DNA of 64,000 bases from Hedera helix (taxonomy: Eukaryota; Streptophyta; Magnoliopsida; Apiales; Araliaceae). Below the pieces are notes generated by a model. The model was given only the letters and a program-made list of their open reading frames with translations, was not told where the DNA came from and ran no database searches. The stretch covers positions 31,042,221 to 31,106,220 of the forward strand of contig OX359282.1 of the NCBI GenBank assembly GCA_947179155.2, written 5' to 3'. The position numbers and the translations under genes are program-made. Within the stretch, counting starts at the first letter, position 1. Each line of letters opens with the position of its first letter. This document shows, piece by piece, positions 1-10,702 of the stretch.

Positions 1-248
1 AAAAATATGTAACAAGCATATATGGTACTTAAGTACAATGTCGCACTATGAAATTAAAAATATTGAATAATAACCATATATTATTCCTGCTGATATTATT
101 TAGAGCAAAAATGGTACTGTCGCAGAAAATACATATTTAACGATAACACTCGATACTTAAAAAACGACACTTATTATTCTAACAATATAATTTTTGCTTT
201 AACTATATTATCAGTTAAAAAACTAGTTAAATAGTCTAGTTTCAATAC
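1..248. other. Intron 3 of A1
   Basis: The interval after the exon 3 donor (GT at 247-248, minus strand) matches intron 3 of A2 (17726-18011) and A3 (39644-39915), with small differences. The window opens about 40 bp before the expected exon 4. Confidence 0.85.
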
Positions 249-542
249 CTCCTTTACCATGCCAACAAGTGATTCTCCAAGCAGTTCGTAACGGCCCCAT
301 CCATCTTTGCTAGAGAAATCAGCGATGCTCCTACCGAGCAATGTTAAAACCATTCGCCCACCTGGTACGATTTCCTGGGAGCGTAACCTCAGAAATGATG
401 AAAAATCCCTCTGAAATTGCTTCAAGTACGCCTCAAACACGTCAGGACTCCCCGACGCTAGATATATATTTTCCTTGTTATTTTCTAGCCCTTCAGGAAC
501 CTACCGTGTTATAATCAGGAACATTAATTAATACATTATTAG

Positions 543-583
<41 letters not shown>

Positions 584-2063
584 AAAACATAACGTTATTT
601 TTCTTATGTGCTTTCTTGTATTCCATGTACTAGGAAAAACTAAAAAACATGCTGCGGTGAACACATACAAACATCGGCACCTCTAAAAGTCGTCGCAACA
701 GTGTGTACGTCTTTCTGTCGCATCAACATACCTTTTATCTGTTTTCGCGAACGGATAAACAAACTATTGCAACATTATCAATGATGTAACTCTTTCGTGG
801 CCTTATCCAATTTGTATGAATTTGCCTAGTAGGATATCTTAATTATAAGATTATCATAAAAAAATTTAAAGTCTATTTTTAAATTCAAAATTAACCTGAA
901 TTAATACTCGTATTACTTGCATATATTTCAAAATTAGAATGTCCCTACATAGATCTAACAGCTTTATACAATATTATCAAAAAGAGTATCTCTTCAATGA
1001 AAGTTTCTTTTTACATACCCAAAAATGAAAAATACCTGAGACAGCCAATGAACACTGTAAGAAGAATGAACAAAGTGTAGGCTGTTGCTAGGGAAAATCC
1101 TGCCATAGAATGAACCTGGCATTCCTGATATGAAACAAGGCCCGAATTCGTCTCCTTTTTCCTTCTTGAACTTGTCATAGAAAACTGGGAGTGATTTGAA
1201 AAGGTTGTTGAAGTCATTTTCCGGCAGATCATTTAGAGACACATGAAACTCCGGTACTCTCCGATTATTTTCCCGGCACAGATCATAAACTGCGTTGATA
1301 ATATCGGAAACGGAGGAGAGGGTGTTAGGCCCCGAAGAGCAACCGAGATCAGCTATGTTAAAACACTTGGGGAAGGTTTCACTATACATATCCTTGATGG
1401 TCTCCGTTAATACGGGCCGTACCTTCGAAATCACTATTTTCTGAAAATTTACATGAGTAAAATGTTTAGGGTGAGATAATAGATACTCCCACCGTTCTAC
1501 GAGACGAGTCTGACTTGCAAAATTTGCAAAATCAGGAATGATTTTTTGTATTGCTGATACTGTCACTAAAAATATATTTGTTTTAACAACATAAATTTAA
1601 TTTATTTTGATGATATCAACCCCCAAAATTAGGGGCTTCACTCATTATATGCAATACATATTTAGTGGCAAAAAAAAGAAGATTTTGTGACAATAAGTTA
1701 ATTATTCGTCCCTTATAATAATAATTGTGCCGATGTCACTAAATATGTATCGAAAATAATTACTCGATGTCTCCTCATCAAAAATTAGGATGAAGAATTT
1801 GAATCATGTCACTATTTACGAGTAGAAAGAAGATTTTTTTTATAGAGAAAAAAAATTAACATATGAGACTATTTTTGAAACAGATGGAGTAAGACATGAC
1901 CATTAGACAAGCTTAGTGCAAGTCTCTTTCTGTGTGAACTGTTTGTGTTTCTGTGTGAGAGAGACAGAGAGAAAGGGAAGGGAGAGACCTGAAGGATGGA
2001 GTTATTGGCATAGCTAGATTCACCATTGCCTGCATTCATGTAAAGAACATTTGTGACCACCAT
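249..2063 (-). CDS. SABATH methyltransferase A1 (exons 1-3; last exon outside window)
   Basis: S-adenosylmethionine-dependent carboxyl methyltransferase of the plant SABATH family; substrate unknown. Exons read on the minus strand: 1989-2063 (25 codons from ATG), 1036-1440 (135 codons), 249-500 (84 codons). All junctions are phase 0 with GT/AG borders. Exon 1 carries the N-terminal motif NAGNGESSYANNS followed by Q25, which aligns with the substrate-carboxylate Gln of salicylate methyltransferase. Exon 2 carries the SAM-binding IADLGCSSGPNT, the FHVSLNDLP block and SSYSVHWLSQ. Exon 3 starts VPEGLENNKENIYLASGSPD and holds QFQRDF and VPGGRMVLT. The fourth exon, present in A2 and A3, must lie left of base 1. 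A1 differs from A2 and A3 by only a few residues (TIKD instead of TIKN in exon 2). It lacks their intron-1 duplication. Confidence 0.9.
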
Positions 2064-2980
2064 TTCTGCTACCTTTGCTTTCTCTTTGGCAATTGAGATT
2101 ATTTAAGATCTTGGAAAGGGGTCCCATGAAGTTTTTGACCGAGTAGTATGGCCTTTCAACCGAAAGAAAAACTAATTAAAAAAAGCCAAATTTGATAGAC
2201 ACTAGAGATTTTTTCGTATTTATCCGTTCCTTGTAATAATTTTGCTGATTTCATTAAATATGTATTTTTTTCCTTGGATATTTTAGCTAGATGAGTTGAC
2301 TTTTAAAACTAAGATTGTATTATGTATCTTTGGCTATATCTGACCACTATCCTTTCACAAGAACAACTTGTCCAAGAAATTGTTCATATAAGAAGTTTAT
2401 TGTTCATCCAGTAGATATAAGCCATGCAAAATCTATTCATTTCTATATAAGGAGTATCGTTTATTAATTTTTTTTTTATAAAAAAGTTATATTTTATTGA
2501 TTGTAATAAATAATAATATAATATTTTTAAATTTGTCAATTAATACTAAACAATTTTTTATTTTAAAATAAAAAATAAAATAAAAATATATTCTCAATAT
2601 TTATAAATTTTATAAATACGAGTCTTTTCTTAGAATAAAATGAGCAAAGAGATGACTTGGCACCATTTGTTCCTTCAATAATCAAATCCTGAATGGAGTT
2701 GTAATTTGTGAAGAGATTCCGAATATTTCTAAGGCTATCCTTAACGTGTGTCCTAAAAGTATATATTAAGTGTAAAAAATAAAAGATAAAACTCGTTAAA
2801 TATTTTTTTTTATATATTTATATTGAATTCAATATATGAGATTCACTAATATATTATTTTTTTATTCATTGAATTTAATATAATATAAATAAATAATATT
2901 ATGTATTGAATTCTATACTTAGTATGTGTCTTAAAGGCACATTCTAAAAATATCTTATTTGTATTAGGATAATAAGTTTT

Positions 2981-2983
<3 letters not shown>

Positions 2984-3051
<68 letters not shown>
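2984..3051. repeat. (TA)n-(GT)n compound microsatellite
   Basis: A long TA run passes directly into a GT run. The same locus in the other units (about 21,224-21,296 and 43,128-43,200) has different run lengths, so it is a slippage-prone marker in the array. Confidence 0.9.
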
Positions 3052-3052
<1 letters not shown>

Positions 3053-3301
3053 AGATCTGGGCCATCTGGCTAGGAAGAGAGAGAGAGACAGACAGACAGA
3101 CAGGTGCAGGTACCCAGACAGCTATTTTTCAGTCATACTACTCTTTATTTATTTATTTATTTATTTTGCTAATTAATTATTGCAACTATTATTTTTAGTT
3201 AAGACCCCTGCTTTTTGTTTCTTATATATATAGTCCATGACTCCATGTGCATGAAATATGCCCGTACTTCCTCACATTTTCCCTGTTTTTTCCCAACCAT
3301 T

Positions 3302-3866
3302 TAGGGGTGAGTAAAACATTAAAATTAATCTTAAAATTATATTAAAAATCAATCGAATCATATTAATAGAATTATATTAACAATTCTAATATATATGACA
3401 ATTTTATAAAAATAGAGAAATCATATTTATAATTTAATTTCAATTTTTAAGTCAAATCCAACCGCACCAATATTGTAGGATTACCTTGTGGGTACTTGAT
3501 CATGTTTGCCAATGACCCTTCTCCCATTATGCAGCTATTAAAAGGTAACATCACCATCCCAAATGTGTTGCTTTCATCTCTATAATTAGTGACTTCAAGT
3601 AAGCGTCTTTTCATGATTTCGTATCCACATCAAAGATTATATTTTGATTGCAAAAATATTATAATTTTTAATACGTATATATTTAATTAATTTTAGAATT
3701 AAAATCGTATTAAATGAAACAGCATATACTGTATATTTTAAAATCACATAATACCAATTATAAATAATTTTATGTGTGATTTTGAATTTATCAAACACAT
3801 CTAAATAATTTAATGTGCAATTTAAATTTTAAACCGCACCAAACCTAACCATACTCACCCGTATCC
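3302..3866. repeat. hAT-type MITE-like fragments
   Basis: The left part begins TAGGGGTGAGTAAAACA. About 560 bp to the right the sequence CCATACTCACCC is close to its inverted complement. The segment 3627-3859 is absent at the matching site in A2 and A3, and it is flanked by CGTATCC on both sides (3620-3626, 3860-3866), which suggests a separate insertion with a direct repeat. It is not clear whether this is one rearranged element or two. Confidence 0.4.
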
Positions 3867-5319
3867 GCCAACATGGGTTTTCTTAACTTAAAACTACTTA
3901 AGATACAACTAAGCCCCGTCCAAAAGCTCTCCATTGAAATTAGCACGTCAAATTTTAAATAAAGGTGGCAGAAATATATGCACAATAGAAACAAATTAGT
4001 CTCTCCATTCTATAATAATAATTTTTTTAGGAAAAAATAATTTATTTCAATTTATAGTACTCTTATATTTTTCATCTGTCAAGAAATCCTCTCTTATATT
4101 AGTAGTTCTCAATTTCTTATAAAAAGGTAAGGATGAAATCTTACACAAATTTCAATTATCAATAGATAATAAAGGACTTTTTAATCGGTGTACATAAAAC
4201 TAAAACAACTATTATTATAAAATAGAGGAAGTAACATATAAAGAAATTAAATCTATATTACTCGATTATAAAGGAATATTCTAGTATTAATTTATCATTA
4301 GAGATAATAATAAATTATTTTCTCTATTTTATAATAATAGTCATTTTAATTCTATGCACACGGATAAAGAAAATTATTTAATATTATATTTTAATAATTG
4401 AAATTTCTGTAAAATTATATCACTATCCCTTTATGTGAAGTTGAAAATAAGTAATATAGAAGATAGAATTTCTTGAAAATTAAGAGATTTTATCGGTAAT
4501 ATAATATAGTAAATAATTTATTCTTTTTAAAAAATACAAACAACAAGTAAATTAAAATAATATTTTTCCTAAAAATCTATTATGATAAAATGAAGAGAGT
4601 ACAAACAAAAAATAAATTAAATTAAATTTTTTTATTTTTTATTATTATTATGAAATGAAGGAAGTACTTAGGACAAGTATAGGTAGACTATGTCAAACCT
4701 TATCAACTTGGGATTCAGAATTTTAGAATTTCTTGAAAAATAAGAGATTTTATGGGGTTAGAATTTTTTTTAGTAATTTGGTCTTAGATTTTGTTAATAT
4801 TTTAAATTTTATAAATTTGAGTTCATATTATATAATATAGAGTTTTTAAATTATTATATAAATATTATTTCGTGTATAAATTATTATAAAATATAAGAGA
4901 CATATATATAAATATATCAAACAAATAAAATTAGCCAAAATTAATAAATTTAGATGTATCTTGTACTGTTTTTCTTTTTATTCTTCTTTAATTTTCTGTG
5001 AGATTATTTAGGATATTTAATCTTAAATTCTAACAGAAACTTTGCACACACCATAAATTATTAAGGCTACGATAAAAGGTAAAGATTTTTTAAGCATAGA
5101 AGATTGGAAATAAATTGAAGAAAATGTCTTATCGATTGGCCAGTCCTGATATTTTTGACCAATCAACAAGATCACACACAACTACAAATTTTCTATTATA
5201 TCATGCTGCAGCATATTGCTCAATATTAACGATCAACTTACTAAAATTATTCCTTACTTTTAAAAGAAGTTAATTATTTCTTTGTTAAAGAGATGACTAT
5301 ATTGAAGTAATCTGGTTTC

Positions 5320-5630
5320 TGTTGAAAATATAAACTTGATTTAATATTATTAATTTATGTTGGTACATGAATGAGTGAGTGTCTAAGTTCATCATACATG
5401 TATGTATATGAATGTATTTAGAAGTGTCTTGGAACATGTATGGCTAGATTCATGTACATGTATTTGGTCATATAGTAATTATTAAAATGGCTCTAGAAGT
5501 GTCCTAAGAGCCCTATAAATAGTCTTGTATATGAGACATTTTAAAAAAGTGAGTTGAATAAAGTATTGTAAGAATTAAACACTATTTCTCACTTCTCTAT
5601 AATTTATCCTCTTCCATATGTTTTCCAACA
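5320..5630 (+). repeat. 5' LTR of the gag-only element
   Basis: 311 bp, starts TGTTGAAAATA and ends TTTTCCAACA. A TATA box, TATAAATA, lies at 5514-5521. No difference from the 3' LTR was found when read side by side. Confidence 0.95.
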
Positions 5631-5633
5631 AAG

Positions 5634-5651
5634 TGGTATCCGAGCCAAGGT
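5634..5651 (+). promoter_or_regulatory. Primer-binding site (initiator Met-tRNA)
   Basis: TGGTATCCGAGCCAAGGT begins 3 bp after the 5' LTR. It matches the plant Met-tRNA primer site TGGTATCAGAGC except for one base in the first twelve. This is typical of copia-type elements. Confidence 0.85.
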
Positions 5652-5906
5652 TAAATACAAGGTATTTCCAAGCTTTAGACAAGTTATCCAAGGTGACGAC
5701 AAGGGACAGTAGATAACCAAATTGAGGTGATTTGGTGCTATCAAATAGTTTCGCTGGGCGAATGCAAAGTGTGCACATTAGAGCTCCGAAACGCAATCTA
5801 GCGAATGTGCTAGTTGAGAAGAAATTTGAAAAAGAAGTTTGTGAGTGAAGCACGTCACAAAGGTAAATTATATTGATAGTGTTCGGGAGAGGGAAATTAT
5901 AGAAAA

Positions 5907-6995
5907 ATGATGTTTCCTATGTTCGGTGACAAATTAGTGTTCACAAATTACAATGTTTGGAGTATAAGGATTCGAGCATATCTTGGAGCTTGCAATGTAT
6001 GGCGAGATGTCATTGTAAATCCAGAAAAGTGTATTTCAAAAAGAGTTCGAGAAATGAAAGAAAAAAGAGCAAGGGAGATTTTGCAAGGAGCAATGCATGA
6101 TGAAGTTTGGAAACGTGTTGCGAGTTTCGATTCTCAAGCTCAATTATGGAAAGAGCTTCAATCTATTTGTAATAACTATAAAGGTCCTCCATTACCTAAA
6201 GAGTTTTGGGTACGATATGTGGAAGAAGATGAGATATCTCTTGAAGAAATTGACGAATTAGTTAAGGAAAAAGAATGTGAAAAAGAATTTTTTGAAGATG
6301 TCTCGAAAGAGGAAGACAAAAAGATTTGTGTTGATATTACGAAAGTTGAAGATAAAAAAGGAGAGATTGAAGAGATGTTAAGTGAAGAAGTATTTGAAGA
6401 GGTAAAAGAAGTAGAAAAAGAAAAGGAGGAGGTGATCAAAGAAATTGAATTAATTGACAAAATTGTCAATGGTGAACTTGTTGAAATTATGAAAATAGAA
6501 GAAAAGATTGTTGATCAAGACTATATGTTCAAAAATTTGGAGGAGCATGAGAAAACTATTTTGTGTGTCAAAATTGATTTGGGATTTATAGCAAGGAATT
6601 TTGTGGAAGACATTAAATGGGTCAACATGGAGAATTATTATGATCAAAAGGAGTTTGCAAATAGTAAAATGGAGAAGCAACACAAGAAGTTCATGAAAGA
6701 TGCAAAACATGAGAAGTTAGATTACAAGATAAAGAAGATCAAATGGAAATTCCAAGCATGTGTGACGAATAAATGTCGAGGCACAAAAGTAAAGACTAGA
6801 GATAAAATTCTCACGTCTAAGGAAATTGCAAAAATGATGAAAGTATTTCAACGTGTTAAAGACTCGAGTATGCCAAGAAAATTATTTGTGTCATATACAT
6901 CAATGAAGATGGCAAAAGAGAATCTAGCGATTGAAGACATCGGAAGATCAAAAAAGTTTTACAACATTATTGAGAATTTCATAAATCAAGTTTAA
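5907..6995 (+). CDS. Copia gag-like protein with long acidic coiled-coil region
   Basis: 362-codon ORF, intact, inside the young LTR element; starts ATGATG. Residues about 10-100 (NYNVWSIRIRAYLGACNVW, then QLWKELQSI) resemble the N-terminal part of Ty1/copia gag (UBN2/DUF4219 type), which forms the particle. Residues about 100-215 are very rich in Glu and Lys with heptad-like spacing, probably coiled coil. The C-terminal ~145 residues are basic and could bind nucleic acid. No CCHC zinc knuckle, protease DSG or YVDD motif is present, so it is much shorter than a gag-pol. It most likely packages the element's RNA for reverse transcription in trans (inference). The function of the acidic part is unknown. 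Confidence 0.85.
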   Translation: MMFPMFGDKLVFTNYNVWSIRIRAYLGACNVWRDVIVNPEKCISKRVREMKEKRAREILQGAMHDEVWKRVASFDSQAQLWKELQSICNNYKGPPLPKEFWVRYVEEDEISLEEIDELVKEKECEKEFFEDVSKEEDKKICVDITKVEDKKGEIEEMLSEEVFEEVKEVEKEKEEVIKEIELIDKIVNGELVEIMKIEEKIVDQDYMFKNLEEHEKTILCVKIDLGFIARNFVEDIKWVNMENYYDQKEFANSKMEKQHKKFMKDAKHEKLDYKIKKIKWKFQACVTNKCRGTKVKTRDKILTSKEIAKMMKVFQRVKDSSMPRKLFVSYTSMKMAKENLAIEDIGRSKKFYNIIENFINQV

Positions 6996-7002
6996 GAGGG
7001 GA
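6994..7002 (+). promoter_or_regulatory. Polypurine tract
   Basis: AAGAGGGGA immediately precedes the 3' LTR. It overlaps the last bases of the ORF's TAA stop, leaving essentially no 3' untranslated internal sequence. Confidence 0.8.
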
Positions 7003-7313
7003 TGTTGAAAATATAAACTTGATTTAATATTATTAATTTATGTTGGTACATGAATGAGTGAGTGTCTAAGTTCATCATACATGTATGTATATGAATGTAT
7101 TTAGAAGTGTCTTGGAACATGTATGGCTAGATTCATGTACATGTATTTGGTCATATAGTAATTATTAAAATGGCTCTAGAAGTGTCCTAAGAGCCCTATA
7201 AATAGTCTTGTATATGAGACATTTTAAAAAAGTGAGTTGAATAAAGTATTGTAAGAATTAAACACTATTTCTCACTTCTCTATAATTTATCCTCTTCCAT
7301 ATGTTTTCCAACA
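7003..7313 (+). repeat. 3' LTR of the gag-only element
   Basis: 311 bp, same sequence as the 5' LTR, followed directly by the GTTTC duplication and the rest of B1 exon 4. Confidence 0.95.
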
Positions 7314-8528
7314 GTTTCTCCATGGATGAATACTTCTCCACATGATCTGCAAACCTAGTGAATAAATTGTCCATAATAGATACTCCAAAAATGGCTAGCC
7401 AGCATGGGTTCTAGAAGAGCTCTTATACCATTTGCCATAGTTTTTGCACTCCTTACATGACCTTCATTTTCACTTGCATCCCAATTCAGTTTAAAAGCCT
7501 CTAGCTTATCAAGATTAAAGGAGTCTTCCTTCAGAATAATAGCTTTCACTTCATCCTCATACGGCAAATACCAAGGGATATTAAATGAGAATAAATCAGC
7601 CTCTTGAACGATCCGCTACGGGCATTAATGAAAGGATCAGCAAAAAAAAATTAATATATTATCCCACATACAATTTGGTAAAACTTTTTCTATGGCAACC
7701 ATTATTTTCAGTAGATTAATGCAAAATTGACCCTTCAATTTTTCTCATGTTGTAATGATATCGTCTTTTAGTTTTCATAATTGTCAAACACCGTCCTTAA
7801 AGTACATATAATTGTTCAACCATGCTCAAGTTTTTATAAATGGTCATAGGTCTCCCGATAAGAGAGGTTATATTTATGAAAGCTGGAATTTACTTTGAAC
7901 AACAAAATGTACACCAAGGTGGGGTTAGACAGTTATGAAAATTGAAGGATGAGATCAGCACAAAATTGATAAACTGAAGGGTCGATTTTGCATTTTAGTT
8001 ATTCAGTACCTCTTTCACCATGTCAAGAAGTGACTTTGCAAGCAACTCGTAACGGCCACAAGCATCTTTGCTATAGGGGTCGGCGATACTCCTACCGAGT
8101 AACGTTAAGACCATACGCCCACCAGGTACAATTTCATGAGACCGTGACCTTAGAAATGTTGAGAAATCCCTCTGAAATTGCTTCAAATAAGCTTGAAATA
8201 CATCAGGAGGACTTCCCTTCGCTAGGTAAATATTTTCCTTTTTGTTATTTTCCAGCCTTTCAGGAACCTACAAATAATCTTTCTAAAATATAGCATCAAT
8301 TCTGACTTTTAAGACGTAAGTTTGAGACCATTTCAATTTCATTTACATGGCTATTTAGATAAATGAAAAATAAATTTAAAAAAATGATAAACAAACTTAA
8401 AACTACCTGAGAGAGCCAATGAAGGCTATAAGAGGAGTGAACAAAGTGTAGGGTTTTTCTAGGGAAAAGCCTCTCATAGAAAGAGCCTGGCATAGCCGAT
8501 ATGAAAGTACAAGACCTGCATTTGTCAC

Positions 8529-9025
8529 TGTTGGGATCAGAATATTTGGACTGAGGTGTGGGTTGGTCTGTGTTGTTTTGTTGGGCTGGACTTTCCTTTT
8601 AACACTTGGGTTCTTTTATGGGCCGAGTAAGGGAGCCTCATGGGAGTTGGGCTTTTTAGCTGTTGGCCCATGCACGGTTAGGGGCTCTTGGTCCTACACA
8701 CTTTCCGATATTTGTACGCTCATATAAATAGAGACTTTCATGAGAGTGGAGAAAGATATTATTATTATTGCTAGACCAACTTTACTGTTTAAAAAAGACA
8801 GAACCATCATTTTCTAGCAAACGGGCTCTCTATTGTTCTTGAGATAGATTCAAACACGATTATCATACTAGTGGAATTATCCTTTTCCCCGTGGTTTTTT
8901 CCCTATTAGGTTTCCACGTAAATTCCTGTGTTCTCGTAATACTTTCTCCTGTTTTATTGGTGTTTGCCGTTTAATTTTTCTTGTTGTTTCGTGATTTCAA
9001 CGAGTGATAAAATTTGGCGTTAACA
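8529..9025 (+). repeat. Gypsy (Tat) LTR, unit 1
   Basis: 497 bp, TGTTGGGATC...GCGTTAACA, with TATAAATA at 8723-8730. It has the same length and almost the same sequence as 24562-25058. The PBS follows. Confidence 0.9.
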
Positions 9026-9026
9026 T

Positions 9027-9043
9027 TGGCGCTAGAAGGAGGG
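9027..9043 (+). promoter_or_regulatory. Gypsy primer-binding site, unit 1
   Basis: TGGCGCTAGAAGGAGGG starts one base after the LTR end CA. The TGGCGC start is usual for Tat-lineage elements. The priming tRNA was not identified. Confidence 0.65.
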
Positions 9044-9097
9044 CTTTGGTTCTGTTTTAAAATCACCGCGTGAGTAAAGCATAGCAGCAGATTGGTT

Positions 9098-10702
9098 ATG
9101 GAGCATCAAGGTGATCGGGCGGAGAAGACTGGTTCTTCAACACCTTCTATGACGAGGGGTTCGGTTAGGGATAGATTGGGTCCATCTGCTCACAGAGGAG
9201 GTTCGACAGTGCCACACTCCAACTCGGTCCGACGACAGTTGTTCCCCTCTATTTCTCCAAGCTTGGTCCATGATAGGGAAACGAACCGTCAATCTTCTGT
9301 CCGAGAGCGTGAGGCTGATGAGAGGGAGTCTTACGATCAGGGGGACTCTATTAAGAGACAGAGAATCCAGACGGTAGAAGGGGCTATGCGGTCTCTCCGA
9401 CATCAGCAGGAAGAGTGGGCTGTTCTATCGGAAGAGTTGACGGAGGATGAGAAGCCTCAGGACACAGTTCAAGGGTCTGGGATACTGACGCCTCGGAGTA
9501 GGGAAAGTCGGGGAAGGGTGAATGACCCACCCTCATCACCATTGGTAGATAGAGTCGGGGGTAGCTACGGCCCTGCGAAACCATATTCGAAGCGGGCAGA
9601 TAAGGGCCCAACCACTTCTCAGGATAGGAGGTCGACTTACTCAGACAGGAGGACGCACTCCCTATCCCCACGGTGGAGACGTAACCGAAAGGATGATCGT
9701 GTAGCTCGGAGCCCGAGAAGCGGAGCCCGAGAAAGGGGTCAGGGTATCAGCCTGACGATCGTGTAACTCAGCGCCCTAGGACAGGTTTAGAAGATACATC
9801 TGATTGTCGGGAAACACGAAGTCCTAGAAAAGGCTCAGGGGTTGGACTTGACTCTCAGAAAGCCAGTGATGATGATTTACTTAGAAAAAGAATGGCAGAC
9901 CTGGAAAGACAGTTAGCTGAAGTTAAGGCGGGAGCTAAGCCTGTAGACACCAAGTCTCCATTCTCAGTTACGACTAACATGGAAAAGGCTGACCCGAAGA
10001 TGAAGTTGCCGTCATTGGAATCTTTTGATGGTACTGGTGATCCTTACGACCATACGAATTCCTATGAAATTATAATGGGGGTATTACAACCACTTTGATG
10101 CGGGGATGTGCAAGATCTTCCTAACCACTTTAAAAAAGGCAGCGAAGCAATGGATCGTATCTTTGCCATCGGGAAGTGTTAATTCATGGAAAGAATTATG
10201 CGACAAGTTTCATGACCGGTTCGGGAGCAATAAAAAGAAGGGGAAATTAACAGTATCGCTGATGCAAATTAAGCAAAGGAGAGATGAAACCCTAAACCAA
10301 TATGTACAGCGGTTCAGGGAGGCTGCAGGGGCAGTGGTTAACCTGGATATGACTCAGGCGTTTGGATTCTTTACTATGGGGTTGGACATTGGCAAATCAA
10401 AGAAGTTGATGAAGGACATCATGTTCAAACCGCCGAAGGATCTGGCTGATGCTTATGAGCGAGCAGAGAATTTTATTGCGATTGAAGAAGCAATGACTAC
10501 TTTGACAAAGAATCAGAAGGGGACTGACCAGTACAAACCAAAGGAAGGGAAATCTGATGTGCTGGATAGGCTTGGCCCGAAGGGAAGCAATCAGGCAAAC
10601 CGACCACCCACCTCGCCCAAATTTGAACAGAAGACATACACTCCTCTGAATGCCGATCGGGTGCAGATATTGAATGAAATCAGAGGTACACAAATTTTTT
10701 AA
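9098..10702 (+). pseudogene. Tat gag, unit 1, frameshifted
   Basis: The first ATG is at 9098 (MEHQGDRAEKTG). An open frame runs to 9766, rich in Arg, Ser and Pro (N-terminal gag). Frame is lost in the SPRSGARERGQG stretch, resumes at 9892 (MADLERQLAEVKAG), and is lost again by an extra G near 10077-10081 (five G instead of four). The last part, 10106-10702, holds the retrotransposon gag core (WIVSLPSGSVNSWKELCDKF, LMQIKQRRDETLNQY). Not functional. Confidence 0.85.

Larger units (their letters stand above)
2064..5273. other. A1-B1 intergenic region
   Basis: AT-rich non-coding DNA homologous to 19,913-23,309 and 41,817-45,229. It holds a (TA)n run followed by (GT)n at about 2984-3050, GACA and TTTA runs, and two segments resembling ends of an hAT-type MITE. 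It lacks the ~280-bp MITE present in the other two copies. No coding sequence is supported. Confidence 0.7.
5320..7313 (+). mobile_element. Young gag-only (non-autonomous) LTR retrotransposon
   Basis: A 1,994-bp element with two 311-bp LTRs that read as identical, TGTTG...CAACA ends, and a 5-bp target duplication GTTTC (5315-5319 and 7314-7318). A primer-binding site for initiator Met-tRNA follows the 5' LTR and a purine tract precedes the 3' LTR. Its only gene is a 362-codon gag-like ORF. Protease, integrase and reverse transcriptase are absent, so it must rely on proteins from another copia-type element (inference). It sits in exon 4 of B1. B2 and B3 have the uninterrupted site, so it inserted after the array was duplicated. 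LTR identity implies a recent event. Confidence 0.95.
5274..8528 (-). pseudogene. SABATH methyltransferase B1, broken by two retroelements and a frameshift
   Basis: Remains of gene B on the minus strand. Present: part of exon 2 (8407-8528), exon 3 (8010-8267) and exon 4 split into 7314-7615 and 5274-5319. Exon 2 stops at 8528, where the LTR of a Tat-type gypsy element begins. Exon 1 and the first part of exon 2 are missing. Exon 4 has one extra A in a run near 7385-7390 (five A where B2 and B3 have four), shifting the frame after the residues ASHF. It is also interrupted by the 1,994-bp LTR element at 5320-7313 with a GTTTC duplication. Apart from these lesions the exons are nearly identical to B2 and B3, so the damage is recent on the time scale of the array. 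Confidence 0.93.

Noticed and set aside
1011..1232. Minus-strand open frame of 73 codons (repeated at 18756 and 40660)
   Set aside because: Alternative frame of SABATH exon 2.
6176..6469. Minus-strand Ser/Thr-rich open frame
   Set aside because: Mirror of the Glu/Lys-rich coding strand of the gag-like ORF.
9137..9671. Minus-strand open frames opposite gag
   Set aside because: Shadows of the Arg/Ser-rich gag; no family resemblance, broken in other copies.
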